Source: Bidens hawaiensis (taxonomy: Eukaryota; Streptophyta; Magnoliopsida; Asterales; Asteraceae). Taken from it: a stretch of 64,000 nt of DNA. The DNA lies in the NCBI GenBank assembly GCA_021521415.1, contig JAIQDT010000226.1, positions 2,148,501 to 2,212,500 of the forward strand, given 5' to 3'. The notes beneath the pieces are model-generated. The model was not told the origin of the DNA, did no database searches, and saw only the letters and a list, made by a program, of their open reading frames with translations. Positions 23,265 through 33,564 of the stretch are shown here, piece by piece (the stretch's first letter is position 1; every line of letters begins with the position of its first letter). Position numbers and translations under genes: made by a program.

Positions 23265-24650
23265 AGTTCGAGTAAGGTTTGATGATTTCTAATCCTTCTC
23301 GAGCACAAACTGTTTGAATATGTATTTTCGGGTAAGGTTATTGAATTATAACATTTCCGAGTACAGAACAGTTGATTATGTGTGAATATGTTGTTTCGGG
23401 TAAGGTTTGACAACTTTCAACCTTTCCGAGTAAGCTTAGTCATTTTTGACTAACATTATGATTTTTGGGCATGCTTTGAAATGTTTGCACTATTGCACTC
23501 ACTTTCCGAGCAAGCTTGAAGTCTTGAGATGATTATGTGTTGAAATAGCTAACTGTTAACAAGAAATTCTTGTTTCGAGTAAGCTATGCATGTTATATGT
23601 TAGCTTCGAGTAAGCTATGCATGTAATATGCTGATTGTGTTGTCAAGCAAACTTTGTGCACTTAAGTGAGTGTACCGAGTAAGCTTTGAGTGAATATGTT
23701 GTTAGGAAAGACTTGTTAATCTTTCCGGGCACGCTTAAATGTTACTGTTTAAGTTTGTCATTTTCGGGTATGGTTTGATATGATAAGTTCCCTCGAGCAA
23801 GGGCATACCTGATGTCTGAATGTGTTTATCCTAGCTAGCATTATGCTAACTTAGGATTTTCGAGCAAGCTCTATGAAATTTTAGACTATAACACACGTAA
23901 ATTTTTGTGTTTAATTTCATGTCGAGCATGCTCTTTGATATGTTTGTATATGATTTCTTTGAAATTACAAGTGTTTTCGGGCAAACTTCGTTTACCGAGC
24001 ACACTTTAAATTTCGGGTACACTTGTGTTCCTTTAATATACTTGGTAATTTTCAAAACCCAACTTTCCGAGTACACTGTCTGCTAGAATTTGGTTTCGAG
24101 CACACTTTGTACTATATGAAAGTTATTCGAGTATACTTAGCACAAGATTATTGTCTGAGCACACTTTACATTTGAAAGAATGCTCGAGCACAATTTTCAT
24201 ACAAGCATACTTGAATGAATGCATTGATTGAATATGTGAGTTAGTATGATAAAATTGTTTAGACTCATACTTGAATGAATACGTTGTTTGAATATGTTAG
24301 TGATTGTGATTTTTAGGGTTCATGCTAGATAAGTTTTAATTTGAATTTGAGAAATTTTTGGAGGATCTTAATTGATTCTTAGTAAGAATTTTTATTTGAT
24401 AACTATATTTGATTATTTGTCTTGCGATTTATTTCTCAAGAAATCAAGTATTTCGGGTAAGCTTTCTTCATTATATCTTAAACTTTAAATTAATTTACTT
24501 GATCGAGCAAGGTTTAAATAGAGAAGTATTCGGGCAAACTTTATATTCAAAATGAATATTTTTCGAGTAAAGTTTGACCGAGTAAGGTTTGTTAGTGGAA
24601 GAGGTCCGAGTAGACTTTGGATTAATTAATTTTTCGAGTAAGGTCTTATG
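23265..24650 (+). repeat. Y internal array of YCGRGYAMRSTTT-like motifs
   Basis: About 30 copies in 1.4 kb, nearly all in one orientation, for example TTCGAGTAAGGTTTG (23269), TTCCGAGTAAGCTT (23425), TTTCGGGTACACTTG (24010), TTTCGAGCACACTTTG (24093), TTTTCGAGTAAAGTTTG (24560). Spacing is irregular (20-70 bp) and spacers are unique. The array ends about 110 bp before the TATA box of the accessory gene, mirroring its position in the LTR. W has a diverged, inverted counterpart (48880-49720). Confidence 0.8.
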
Positions 24651-24759
24651 ATTTTAAATGAGATTAAATGTTTTTAATATATCAAGTGGATAATGTTACT
24701 GGTTGACAGCTAGTAATTCACAAGAAGACAAAAAGCATTTAAAACCCACTTTCAAAATG

Positions 24760-24767
24760 TATAAAAG
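24760..24767 (+). promoter_or_regulatory. TATA box of Y accessory gene
   Basis: TATAAAAG in ATGTATAAAAGAGGG, followed by a pyrimidine-rich start-site-like stretch (CCCTCTATCTCTCTCC). The counterpart in W is TATAAGAG on the minus strand (48489-48482) with a similar downstream pyrimidine tract. It suggests an independent internal promoter. Confidence 0.65.
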
Positions 24768-24913
24768 AGGGACTTAGGCAAATTTCTTCTACATTATTTC
24801 CCTCTATCTCTCTCCTTCCACTGCAAATCTCTCTTACTAAGAAAATTAGCCGACTTATCGAATTCAAGATTAATCCAAACCCTAATTTTTATCAGCCACT
24901 TATTTCCGACTCG

Positions 24914-25007
24914 GTAAGCATGCAATTTTATGTTTTCCGGTCACGATTAGATTGTGATTGTGACTTGATTATGTATTCAAGTACTAACACTCTGTTTATG
25001 TGTTTAG
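24914..25007 (+). other. Predicted 94-bp 5'-UTR intron of Y accessory gene
   Basis: Donor CTCG|GTAAGCAT at 24914, consensus branch site TACTAAC at 24982-24988, and acceptor TGTGTTTAG at 25007, ending 25 bases before the ATG. W keeps the donor (GACTCGGTAAGCAT, from 48346 on the minus strand) and the acceptor (TGTGTAG|GTTATTAAT, 48258), giving an 89-bp intron. Size and signals fit a plant intron. Confidence 0.6.
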
Positions 25008-25032
25008 GTTATTAATTTGTCGAAGAACAGAT

Positions 25033-28000
25033 ATGGCAGACAACGAGCCGAAGTATGTGTTTGAGCCAAAGCACAATATGTGCGCACTACTTTAAGTAAC
25101 ACCAGAGAATGAACCGATGGCTAGGATGATCCTATGGATGGCATGGTCAAACATTAGCTTTGCACTAACTGAATGCCCGATTATCTACAGAAATCACTCT
25201 TTGGATTTCTGGAGATCAGCAGAGCTTGTTGAAGACGGTAATGAAAGACGAATCGAGGCGACCGTGGCCAGACAAGAGATTCAGATTACTGAAAGGATGA
25301 TAGGAAGGTGTTTAAGACTGAATGACGATGATCACAATCACATCAGCTTCAATACAAAGCATCTGTTAAAGATTTTCAGAGAAACAATGGGGTATCAAGG
25401 AAATGTTCATGAGGGACAGTTTCAGAAGGGTTTATTTCCGATGCTGTACAGATTTCTGATTCACCACATTATTCATGGATTTGCTCCAAGAAAGGGATCA
25501 TGGACTCTGATGAGCCTTGATCTAGCAAATGCCACCGTTGGTACAATTTTTGATCTGCCATTTAATTTTTCTAAGATGATTTTTGATGGGCTAGTGGGGA
25601 ATCTGAAGAAACCAGAAAGAAAAAGATTTTTACAGTACCCGAGATTCCTGCAGATCATATTTAATAGCACACTGCATGATTTACCAACAATTGGAACCAC
25701 CCACAAACTGCAAGATCCCGATGCATACAAGAGAATAAAGAATCCTGGTGTTTCTAACAATTTTGATGCAAGTATTCCATTGGAAATTCTGCCATGGTTG
25801 TTAAACCATGATTTGGCTGTTATGCCTGTACCTGAGCTGAGCTCAGAGGAGGAAGAAGGGAATGATAATGAGAGTGCTAGAGGTGACTCTGATGATGATG
25901 AAGATGGAAATGATGGGGGAGATGGTCTGGATATGGAGATTATGGCACAAGTACAGGGGGAGCAACATGAAGAACTTGAACAACCTATCCCTACACTACC
26001 ACATTCACCACCACATACTTCACCACATCAAACACCACCTCAATCTTTCAACTTAGAACAACCAGAAACCTCCACACAACACACACAATCCCTATCCATC
26101 ACTGAACAACCCACTTATGAACCATTACCTACAACCCCACCCTCAAGCCAACAAGAAAACACACTTCAAAGAAATATTGAACTAATGTTGGAGAATGATT
26201 AGCTAAAGAGGAGAGTTGAGGAGGTTAGGGATGAAAATGTTGAGTTGAGTAGAAAGAATGAAGATCTGACAAATGAAAATGAAATATTGTTGAAAAAGCT
26301 AGCTGAGGCTGAACTGATGATTCAAACCCTGGTGCAGGAGGTTGAGAAGACCTCAGCTGCCCCAAAACAGGGGGAGAATATGGATCAAGAGACTGATGCT
26401 GAAAGTGCTGAAAATATTGATGGTTTGATGAGGATCATGAATGAATATGATGAAAGTGATGAATCTGTAATGAATGTGAATGATGATGTTGAGAATGTGC
26501 TGACAGAAGAGTTGACTGAGATTATTGATGAAGAACTGACTGTTGAGAATGTGAATGTGAATGCTGCTACTGAGGAACTAGAATACACTGAGCCAATTGA
26601 TGATCAAGAAGCTAGTTCCAAGAGGGTAGAGCATGACTCTGAATTGGAAGACTTATTCAAAGAGATTGATGAGTTTGAAAGTGATGAACAAGAGGATGAA
26701 AAACATGTGATGAGAAGAAAAGAAAAGGGTAAAATGATAGTACAGAGGATGAGCCTGCTGTATATGTTGAGAAAGATGTATCCTTTGTTGATACTGCTGC
26801 TGCTGCTGCTCTTGCTGAGAGAGAAAGACTGATTAAAGAGTCAATGGAAAGGGAAGCAATTGCCCATTCCTTGACTGAAGAAGAGTTGGTACAACAGGAC
26901 CTATTGATCAATGAAGCCAATGTAGCAAAAGAAATATTTCAAGATGTGGTAGATCAAGAGGTTATTGAAATACTGGTGAATATGAACAAAACTCAAGAGG
27001 TTGATGACTCTTTGAGAAAGGTGGTTAACAAGTTTCAAGAGCAACAAGAGCAGACTGCTGAAGCATCAACCAATCTTCACACTGACATGATTATACCTGA
27101 AGAGATTGGGGAGTCAATTGCATCTGAAGCTGCTAAGAAATGGGTTGATCAAGTAAAAGAAGACATGAAAAAGAACCCTGCTAGTAACTGGGGAGAAAGA
27201 AGATATGAAAAGACCTATCAAAGAAGAAAGAAATCTGCTGAACAGACTGTTGATGAACCAATCAGGGCAATCCCCTTGAAAACACTGAAACCAGGAGAAA
27301 AATTACCAGGGGTTCCTGATGTTGATGTCCCTGAGGTTGAGGTTCATGATATTGATATTGCTGAACTAGAGCATCCTGCCTCTGATGAACCAAAGATAGA
27401 TGCCATGAATGATCTATCAGATGATGGGGAGGATGAATCTGAGGAGTCTGATGGAAAGGGTGATGATCACCCTGATCAAGGAGGTGAGAAAGTTGACACA
27501 AGCTCTAATGATGTGACCCCTCAAGCTGAAATGACATATATTCAAAGGAGCATAATTGAAATAAATGCAGAGGAAGTCCTAAAGAAGGTTGAGAAATGAA
27601 AGAAAAACACTGAGCACTATAAAATCTTTTTGAAGGTTAGAGGGTATCCTAAAGCTGGTTTAGAAAGATACATTGTTGATCAAATTGAAGATCTGTACAA
27701 AAGTGAGAAAGAGATAGTGTCAGAAAAATTTGTTAAAAAGGATGACAGGGTTGAGCTGGAAGAATTAAAGAAAAAGTATGATGGAATGTGTGGTTATCTG
27801 ATTGAGAAAGGGATAAAGCCTGAAGTTGTGAGAAACTTAAGCAAAGAGGCAGTATTTGACCAATATTCCAAATTGAAACAGAAAGAGATGAAAAGGGTCT
27901 ATACTGAGAGCTCAATTATGAAAGAAACTGATGATGAGCCACCTGTGAAAAGAATAAGAATCAGGACTGTGAGTGAGAAAGAGAAGGAACTAGAGAAAAT

Positions 28001-29243
28001 TGCTGAAACTCCTATCCCTCAGCAAGAACAGCCTGAGCCTGAGTCTGATGAAGAGAAGTTCTTGCCATGGGAAAATGAGGAAATGATAAACATCCTCAGA
28101 AACATAATGATACATCAAAGAGGCATGACTGAAGCTGATTTCAATGCCCTGGAAAAGTGTAGGTTCCCGAAAAAGGTTGATCTGAAAGACTTATTTTATA
28201 TCCAGAAGGCAGAATGGGAAAAGGCCTTAAAGGAGGGTGAAAACCCTAGGTATTATGCAGATGGCAGGTTTGTACCAGCAAGATCAGCAAATACAGTGGG
28301 GATGGCAAAGATGTTAAATGAGCTTCACAAGCATGGGGTGAATGTGAGAGAGCTTGAAAATTTACCAACTGAAATGGTGGAGGCCACATACAGAAAATTC
28401 TTTAATTTGGGTCCTGAAAAGCCAAGAAAGTCAATTCCTATTAGGCCTCCATTTCATCAGAGATTCCCTAGAGGAAGAGGTCATGGTGGAAGAGGTGAGT
28501 CAAGTAGCTCTGCACAACAAAGATCACATGGACCACAGTCTGATGTGGATCTACCAAGAGAGCTTTACTATGACTCAGTTACTGATTCTTTGAAATTCAT
28601 AATGGAAAGTAGGCAGTTAAGGGAGATTGTTGTAAGAAGTGATTTCAGAGAATACAAAGAAGAACAACTAAGAAGAATGGAGTCACTTCACTTATATGAT
28701 TTCAGGGACAGAGACAGATCAGCAGGAAGACAAATGAATGACTTATCTAAGTATCTGCAAGAACAGGCGGCTGATGGCTTCAAATTTTTAAAAGAAAAGA
28801 GAAGTTGGAGACTGATCCAACTTCACAAGTCAAGGAGGTCAGAAAAACTGAAGAAAATGGACAGGGCTGGGCTGAACTTCCAGATGAGAGTCCGAGATCA
28901 AAATCCTCTGTCCAACATGGAGACTTGTATAAGCTTGGGAAGAAGGATGAGAAGGCCGAATTACACAGTGCAGAAAAATGGTGTCATTACAGAAGTTGAA
29001 TACAGAGAAGACACTGGCCACTATGTGCTGAGGAATTCAGATGGGAAGGCCTTGGCAACAATTAAGAAGGATGCAGATTTGACATGCCTACATAATGATG
29101 ATCTTGCTGATATAAGAGACTTGGTGATACAAGAAGGACACATTCACTACCAAGTGCTCAATATATTCAGAGAAAGGGCAGCATCTGCGATCCAGCTGAG
29201 AAGACAAGCAGCCTACAATGAGAGGAAAAGACAAATGAGATAG
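25033..29243 (+). pseudogene. Y accessory gene downstream of pol (about 1400 codons, broken)
   Basis: Starts ATG at 25033 (MADNEPKYVFEPKH, like W at 48122). Breaks: stop at 25093-25095 where W has glutamine; stop at 26200-26202; a one-base frameshift near 26741; stop at 27597-27599. Regions: a globular N-terminal domain of about 250 residues with IYRNHSLDFWRSAE and FLIHHIIHGFAPRKGSW; an acidic Asp/Glu stretch; a Pro/Thr/His-rich linker; a coiled coil from about 26203; a long acidic region; and a basic C-terminal part (28400-29243) with an RGRGHGGRG patch. No enzymatic motif, signal peptide or membrane segment is evident. From memory, related proteins are abundant in Asteraceae Copia annotations, with no known function. 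It has its own promoter and intron, so it is probably expressed from a separate mRNA. Confidence 0.85.
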
Positions 29244-29385
29244 AATAGGCTTTGCTTTGTAATGTCTTCGGACAAACCTTTGATTATGTAATTTTTTACT
29301 TATGTAATTCAATTACGAAATTTGATGTGTATTTTGCTAAGTGTAAGTAACCATAGAGTGTTTTGGGTCAGCTGAGGTGTTCCAA

Positions 29386-29397
29386 TCTAGGGGAGAT
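29386..29397 (+). promoter_or_regulatory. Y polypurine tract
   Basis: TCTAGGGGAGAT, directly before the TGTTGGG of the 3' LTR; the plus-strand primer site. The interval 29244-29385 is short 3' untranslated sequence. Confidence 0.8.
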
Positions 29398-30621
29398 TGT
29401 TGGGTCAAGAGTTTGACCCAAATGAGGAGATTTGACCTAAATGAAGAATATTGAAGATTGGAATATTCTCAACCTCCTCAGAAACTGCTAAGTATTGAAT
29501 CCGGGTACACCTTGAACCTTCGAGTAAGCTTTTACTTAGCCGAGTACGAGATTTTGCCTTCCGGGCACGGTTTACTTCAAAGAATCTTCTTAAGTGGATA
29601 TCCGAGCAAGGTATGCTTTTTGGTGATTTCCGAGTAAGGTTCATCTATTTGGCATATCCGAGTAAGGTTCACTTTGTCAAGCAGGGTTGTTCTTCAAGAC
29701 CAAGTATTTTACTCTTCCGAGTAAGGTATGGTCAACCAAGTCCAAGAAGCCAAGTAATTGGAAGACCGGGCAAGGTATTATTTAATAATTATGGTCCGAG
29801 TATACTTGATGAGTTGATGGAATATCTCTAAGTTATATCGAGTAAGGTTCTGCTCGAGTAAGGTATGTACTCCCGAGTATGCCTTATCAAATAAGTTATT
29901 CAACTAACAAAGAGCCGAACAGGATCATAGAAGAACAAGGTTGCTCATGAGGATTTGTCGAGCAAAGTTTGATAAGTCCAAGAAGATTGAAGTCTACTCG
30001 GTGAATATTTTACTTGGTAAAATATTCTCTAAGTAAAGTCTACCCGGAAACTGATTCCGAGTACGCTTCTATGTTTACCAAGTCTGAAGGAAGGCCGAGT
30101 ACACTGCGTACTCGGAGACTGAAGTTTAATGAAAAGCTTACCCGGAAGACTTGTTTTACACTTAGTATATTTTTGAATATGTAAATTGAGTATGTACTAT
30201 CGGATAGGGTTTCTAGAAGAAATGAAAGCCTGTCTTAGGTTGGCAGGGCTATAAATAGAATAATTAGGGCACGCCGCCAGAGACACGAAATAGACATAAT
30301 ATACGAGTGGATAAGACCGACACATTAATTAAGAGAATATTGTGTGTGTGACGGCTGTCCTAGGATTCCTCCTAAACCCTAAATCGATTATCCTTTTGTA
30401 TGATTAACGTTATATAAATGGAAATCTTTTGAGTGAATCCTTCGTGTGTCCTCGTATTTTGAATATTCATTGCAACCGTATGTTTGTTATTAATTCCGCC
30501 TTTAACAAACGGTCATCTTTCTAAACTTAGTAACCCGTCATTAACTCTCTTGTCAACACGATTAATTTTGTGTGAGTTATGACATGATTGATTAAGATCC
30601 GATTCTAAGCGCGACCTGACA
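29398..30621 (+). repeat. Y 3' LTR
   Basis: 1224 bp, TGTTGGG to CTGACA, about 97.5% identical by eye to 1669-2893. It contains the same motif array, hairpins and TATA box. AAATT at 30622-30626 completes the target-site duplication, after which X gag resumes. Confidence 0.95.
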
Positions 30622-30626
30622 AAATT

Positions 30627-33541
30627 CATCCTTCAAAAACCAATATTTGATCAACTCAAGTTGGATGATGTAATTTGCTTTCTTCAGGCTGCTGAGATAG
30701 AGATGATTGAGAACAGAATGATAAAGGAAGAGAAGCCATGTTTCCAGGTGTCCAATTCTCTTATTTCACCTACAGGAAACTTGTCCACCAAAAACCAACA
30801 ACAGATTCCCATCATAGAGGAACCAACTGAACATGGTGTTGATACACCTAAAGCATTTGTTGGTGGTAGTACAAGTAACCAAGGAAACAAGTCAAGGTTT
30901 AATGTTCAACTCCTAGATGACAATGAAACTGCCTCCATGGCAAGTGGACATTTACCTTATTCTGGTGGACACAGTGGTCATGGAAAGGAAACTCAAGCAT
31001 TGTTCTCTATGTTTAGTGAGTTATACAATGCATTTATAGCTAAAAATATGATTAACACAAGTGTCATTCAAGATGATTTGGAGCAGATTTATGCTGATGA
31101 CCTTGAAGACATGAACTTGAAGTGGCAGGTTGCAATGCTAGCACTCAGAAGCAAGAGGCTATTTAACAGGAATGGGAGATCTCTAGTTTCTGGTCCAAAT
31201 GAGAGGATTGGCTTTGATAAGTCCAAGGCAATATGTTACAATTGCCAACAACCTAGACACTTTGCTAGAGAATGCAACCAGCCTAGAAACTTTCAGGTCA
31301 ATCAATTCCAGAACCAACAGCCAAGAAATCAGTTGCAATACCAGCAGAACCAGCCTAGAAACAACAACTACAACAACAATCCCAACAACTTCAACAACTA
31401 TCAACAGCCCCAAATGAATAATCAACAAGTTGTGCCTCAGAACGAAAACTACCAAAGAAACTAGAATCCTCAACCTACTGCCAATAACCCCAACATAAAC
31501 AATCAAAATTAACCCAGAAACCATGGGAATGTAGCTGTTGTTGCACAACATGAAGGGAATTTTGATTGGAGTGATCACGCAGATGACATCACAAAGGCTA
31601 ATGTTGCTTTTATGGAAAATATTGTGAATGAAGCTGAATCTTCTTCTTCATAGGTACCTTTACTCTCTACAACTAATTTACTTGAAACAATAGATGCATT
31701 GAATGTGAAGGTAGGTAAGTTGGAGAGTGAATGCTTTAGAAAACATAGCATCATTAATGGGTATCAAGCAAGTGATTTTGTAAATTATGAAAATATAAGA
31801 GGTTTTGAAGATGATTGTGTGAGCAGTTATTGGACTTAGTCAAGGTATGTAACTGAGATTGATGGTTTAAAGAAAATGATTATTGAAGAGAAGGTGAAGA
31901 ATACCAAGTTACAAGTTGAGAATGAATTTCTGAAGAACTTGGTTTCTACAGGAAACATTTGTGGTATCTTGAACCAAGTAAAAGAGGAAGATAAATACAA
32001 AGTTGTTCCACCACCATTCAATAAAACTTATTTGTTAAAGGTTGATAAAGTAAAGAGAGAGGGATATCTTCAATAGTTTAGAGATGTCTTTCAATACAAA
32101 GAAGAGTTTACTGATATCTATAAGAATGTTGAAGTGAGTAAAGAGGGAGAGTTTGTAGTAAAGGAAGAAGTTAAATATGACAAGAAAATTGGAGTGAAAG
32201 TCTCTGAGGATGACTTTGGTTCTGATGATCTGAATGTAGATGACTTAAGTGATCAGATCACATATGAAGAGATTCAGGTTGTACAGAGAAACAGAAGACT
32301 GAAGAAACCAAAGATGAAGAAACAAAATGAAAGAACGAAGAGAGAACATGTGTCCTTTGACATATGTGAAAGGACAAAGGTGAGCTATAATGCAATAAGG
32401 CCACCAAGCAAGGCTATCTTGAAAAGGATAAGTGGCATCAACAAGAAAAGGGTCACTGAAACAGTTTTTGGTGACAACTTCATTCCAGTTTACCCAGTCT
32501 TTTCTAGTCATGAAGTGTTTGATACTGGAGAGGTTGAAACTATGGAAGAATATGAGAAGAGGCAGTCAAGGCATAAGGGAAACCAAGATGAAGAGCCTAT
32601 GAATATGAAGAAAATCATTTTTGTTAATACCAAAACTGAAAGACAAGATATCAAGATTGAAGAGTTTGTTCCTTTTTCAATTGATTTTGATGGCTTGAAA
32701 ACTCAGAACACACTTGGGGTTAAACCACTAGAACAAGTGAGAGATTCAAAAAAGGGAATGCTCATGAAAGTTTCAAAGGAAAGGTGTGGTGCAAGAAATG
32801 TGATGAATATGGTCACCACACTGATTCTTGCAATGAAAGATTCAACTTCAAACCTTTTCATGTTCCCAATAAGATAAAGTTTGGTCAAAACTTTATGCTT
32901 TATAAACAGATTTATGATGAATACATGGGAAAGGGAAAAGTGTGTGGAAAGGAGATTATGAGTGAAACTGATTAGAAAGATGGAGAGAAGGTTAAGAAAG
33001 AAAAGAAAGTTTAAATAAAACAAAAGAAACACGTGGCTAAAAAATTCAAAAGAAACATATCTCCCAAGAAATTGAAACTGCTGTCAAAAAGAACTTTCAG
33101 ACTTTGAGAATTATCACCAATCAAGACTCAAAATTAGTTAAGTCTGATGATTCTAAAGGATCACCAAGTAATGAAAAGAAAAGAAACAAAGGTGTCTTTT
33201 CAAGAAAGAAACCAACTGAACTAACTGGTGATGAAAAGTTTCTGTTGAAGCATGGATTTGAACCTTAAGGGTTTCTTCGGAAACCAAAAGGTGATGTTCA
33301 GGAGAAAAAGAAATTTGATGTGAGATTACTTTAGCATAAAGGACTATGTGGTAAATGAATACCAAAGCACAACACCTTTTGTGAAGACTCCAGGGGAATG
33401 TGGTTACGAAACAGAAAACTCAGATAACATTGAAATTACCCATGAAGATCCTAAACCCATTCCTCTCATAGTCAATGCATCCATTGTTACTAACTCTGAT
33501 GATTTGCAAGTTGAATCAACTTGCAGTTCATCGGCTAACTA
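30627..33541 (+). pseudogene. gag: X gag, 3' part
   Basis: Continues X gag after the Y insertion in frame 1. It includes a CCHC knuckle CYNCQQPRHFAREC (about 31240), an Asn/Gln-rich stretch with a stop at 31462-31464, and a TAG at 31651-31653 exactly at the putative splice donor. The long C-terminal extension has further stops and frameshifts, with the second knuckle CKKCDEYGHHTDSC near 32790 in another frame. The layout equals Y gag, confirming that the long Gag tail is ancestral to both elements. Non-functional. Confidence 0.85.
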
Positions 33542-33564
33542 ATAACTCCCTTTGTTATGTGCAG
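31654..33564 (+). other. Predicted alternative gag-pol intron in X (equivalent of 4826-6768)
   Basis: Donor TAG|GTACCT at 31654 and acceptor CTCCCTTTGTTATGTGCAG|G ending at 33564, with branch-like ACTAATAAC upstream. Both borders are in phase 0 relative to X gag and the start of X pol, as in Y. Inferred from position and signal conservation. Confidence 0.45.

Larger units (their letters stand above)
1669..30621 (+). mobile_element. Copia-type LTR retrotransposon Y with accessory gene (interrupted by Z)
   Basis: Complete element with 1225-bp and 1224-bp LTRs, a primer site, gag, pol, a downstream accessory gene and a purine tract before the 3' LTR, flanked by perfect AAATT duplications. About 30 substitutions separate the LTRs (roughly 2.5% by eye). 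Without the 11.16-kb Z insertion it would be about 17.8 kb, very long for a Copia element. The size comes from a long Gag, a 3.6-kb non-coding stretch and an accessory gene of about 4.2 kb. Large Gag and extra 3' ORFs recall the Sirevirus group, but I cannot confirm the lineage. It is inactive because gag, pol and the accessory gene all carry stops. Confidence 0.93.

Noticed and set aside
25117..26202. A free-standing host gene in this ORF
   Set aside because: It is one segment of a longer retroelement gene that continues through stops to 29243, lies between Y pol and the Y 3' LTR, and has a relative in W.
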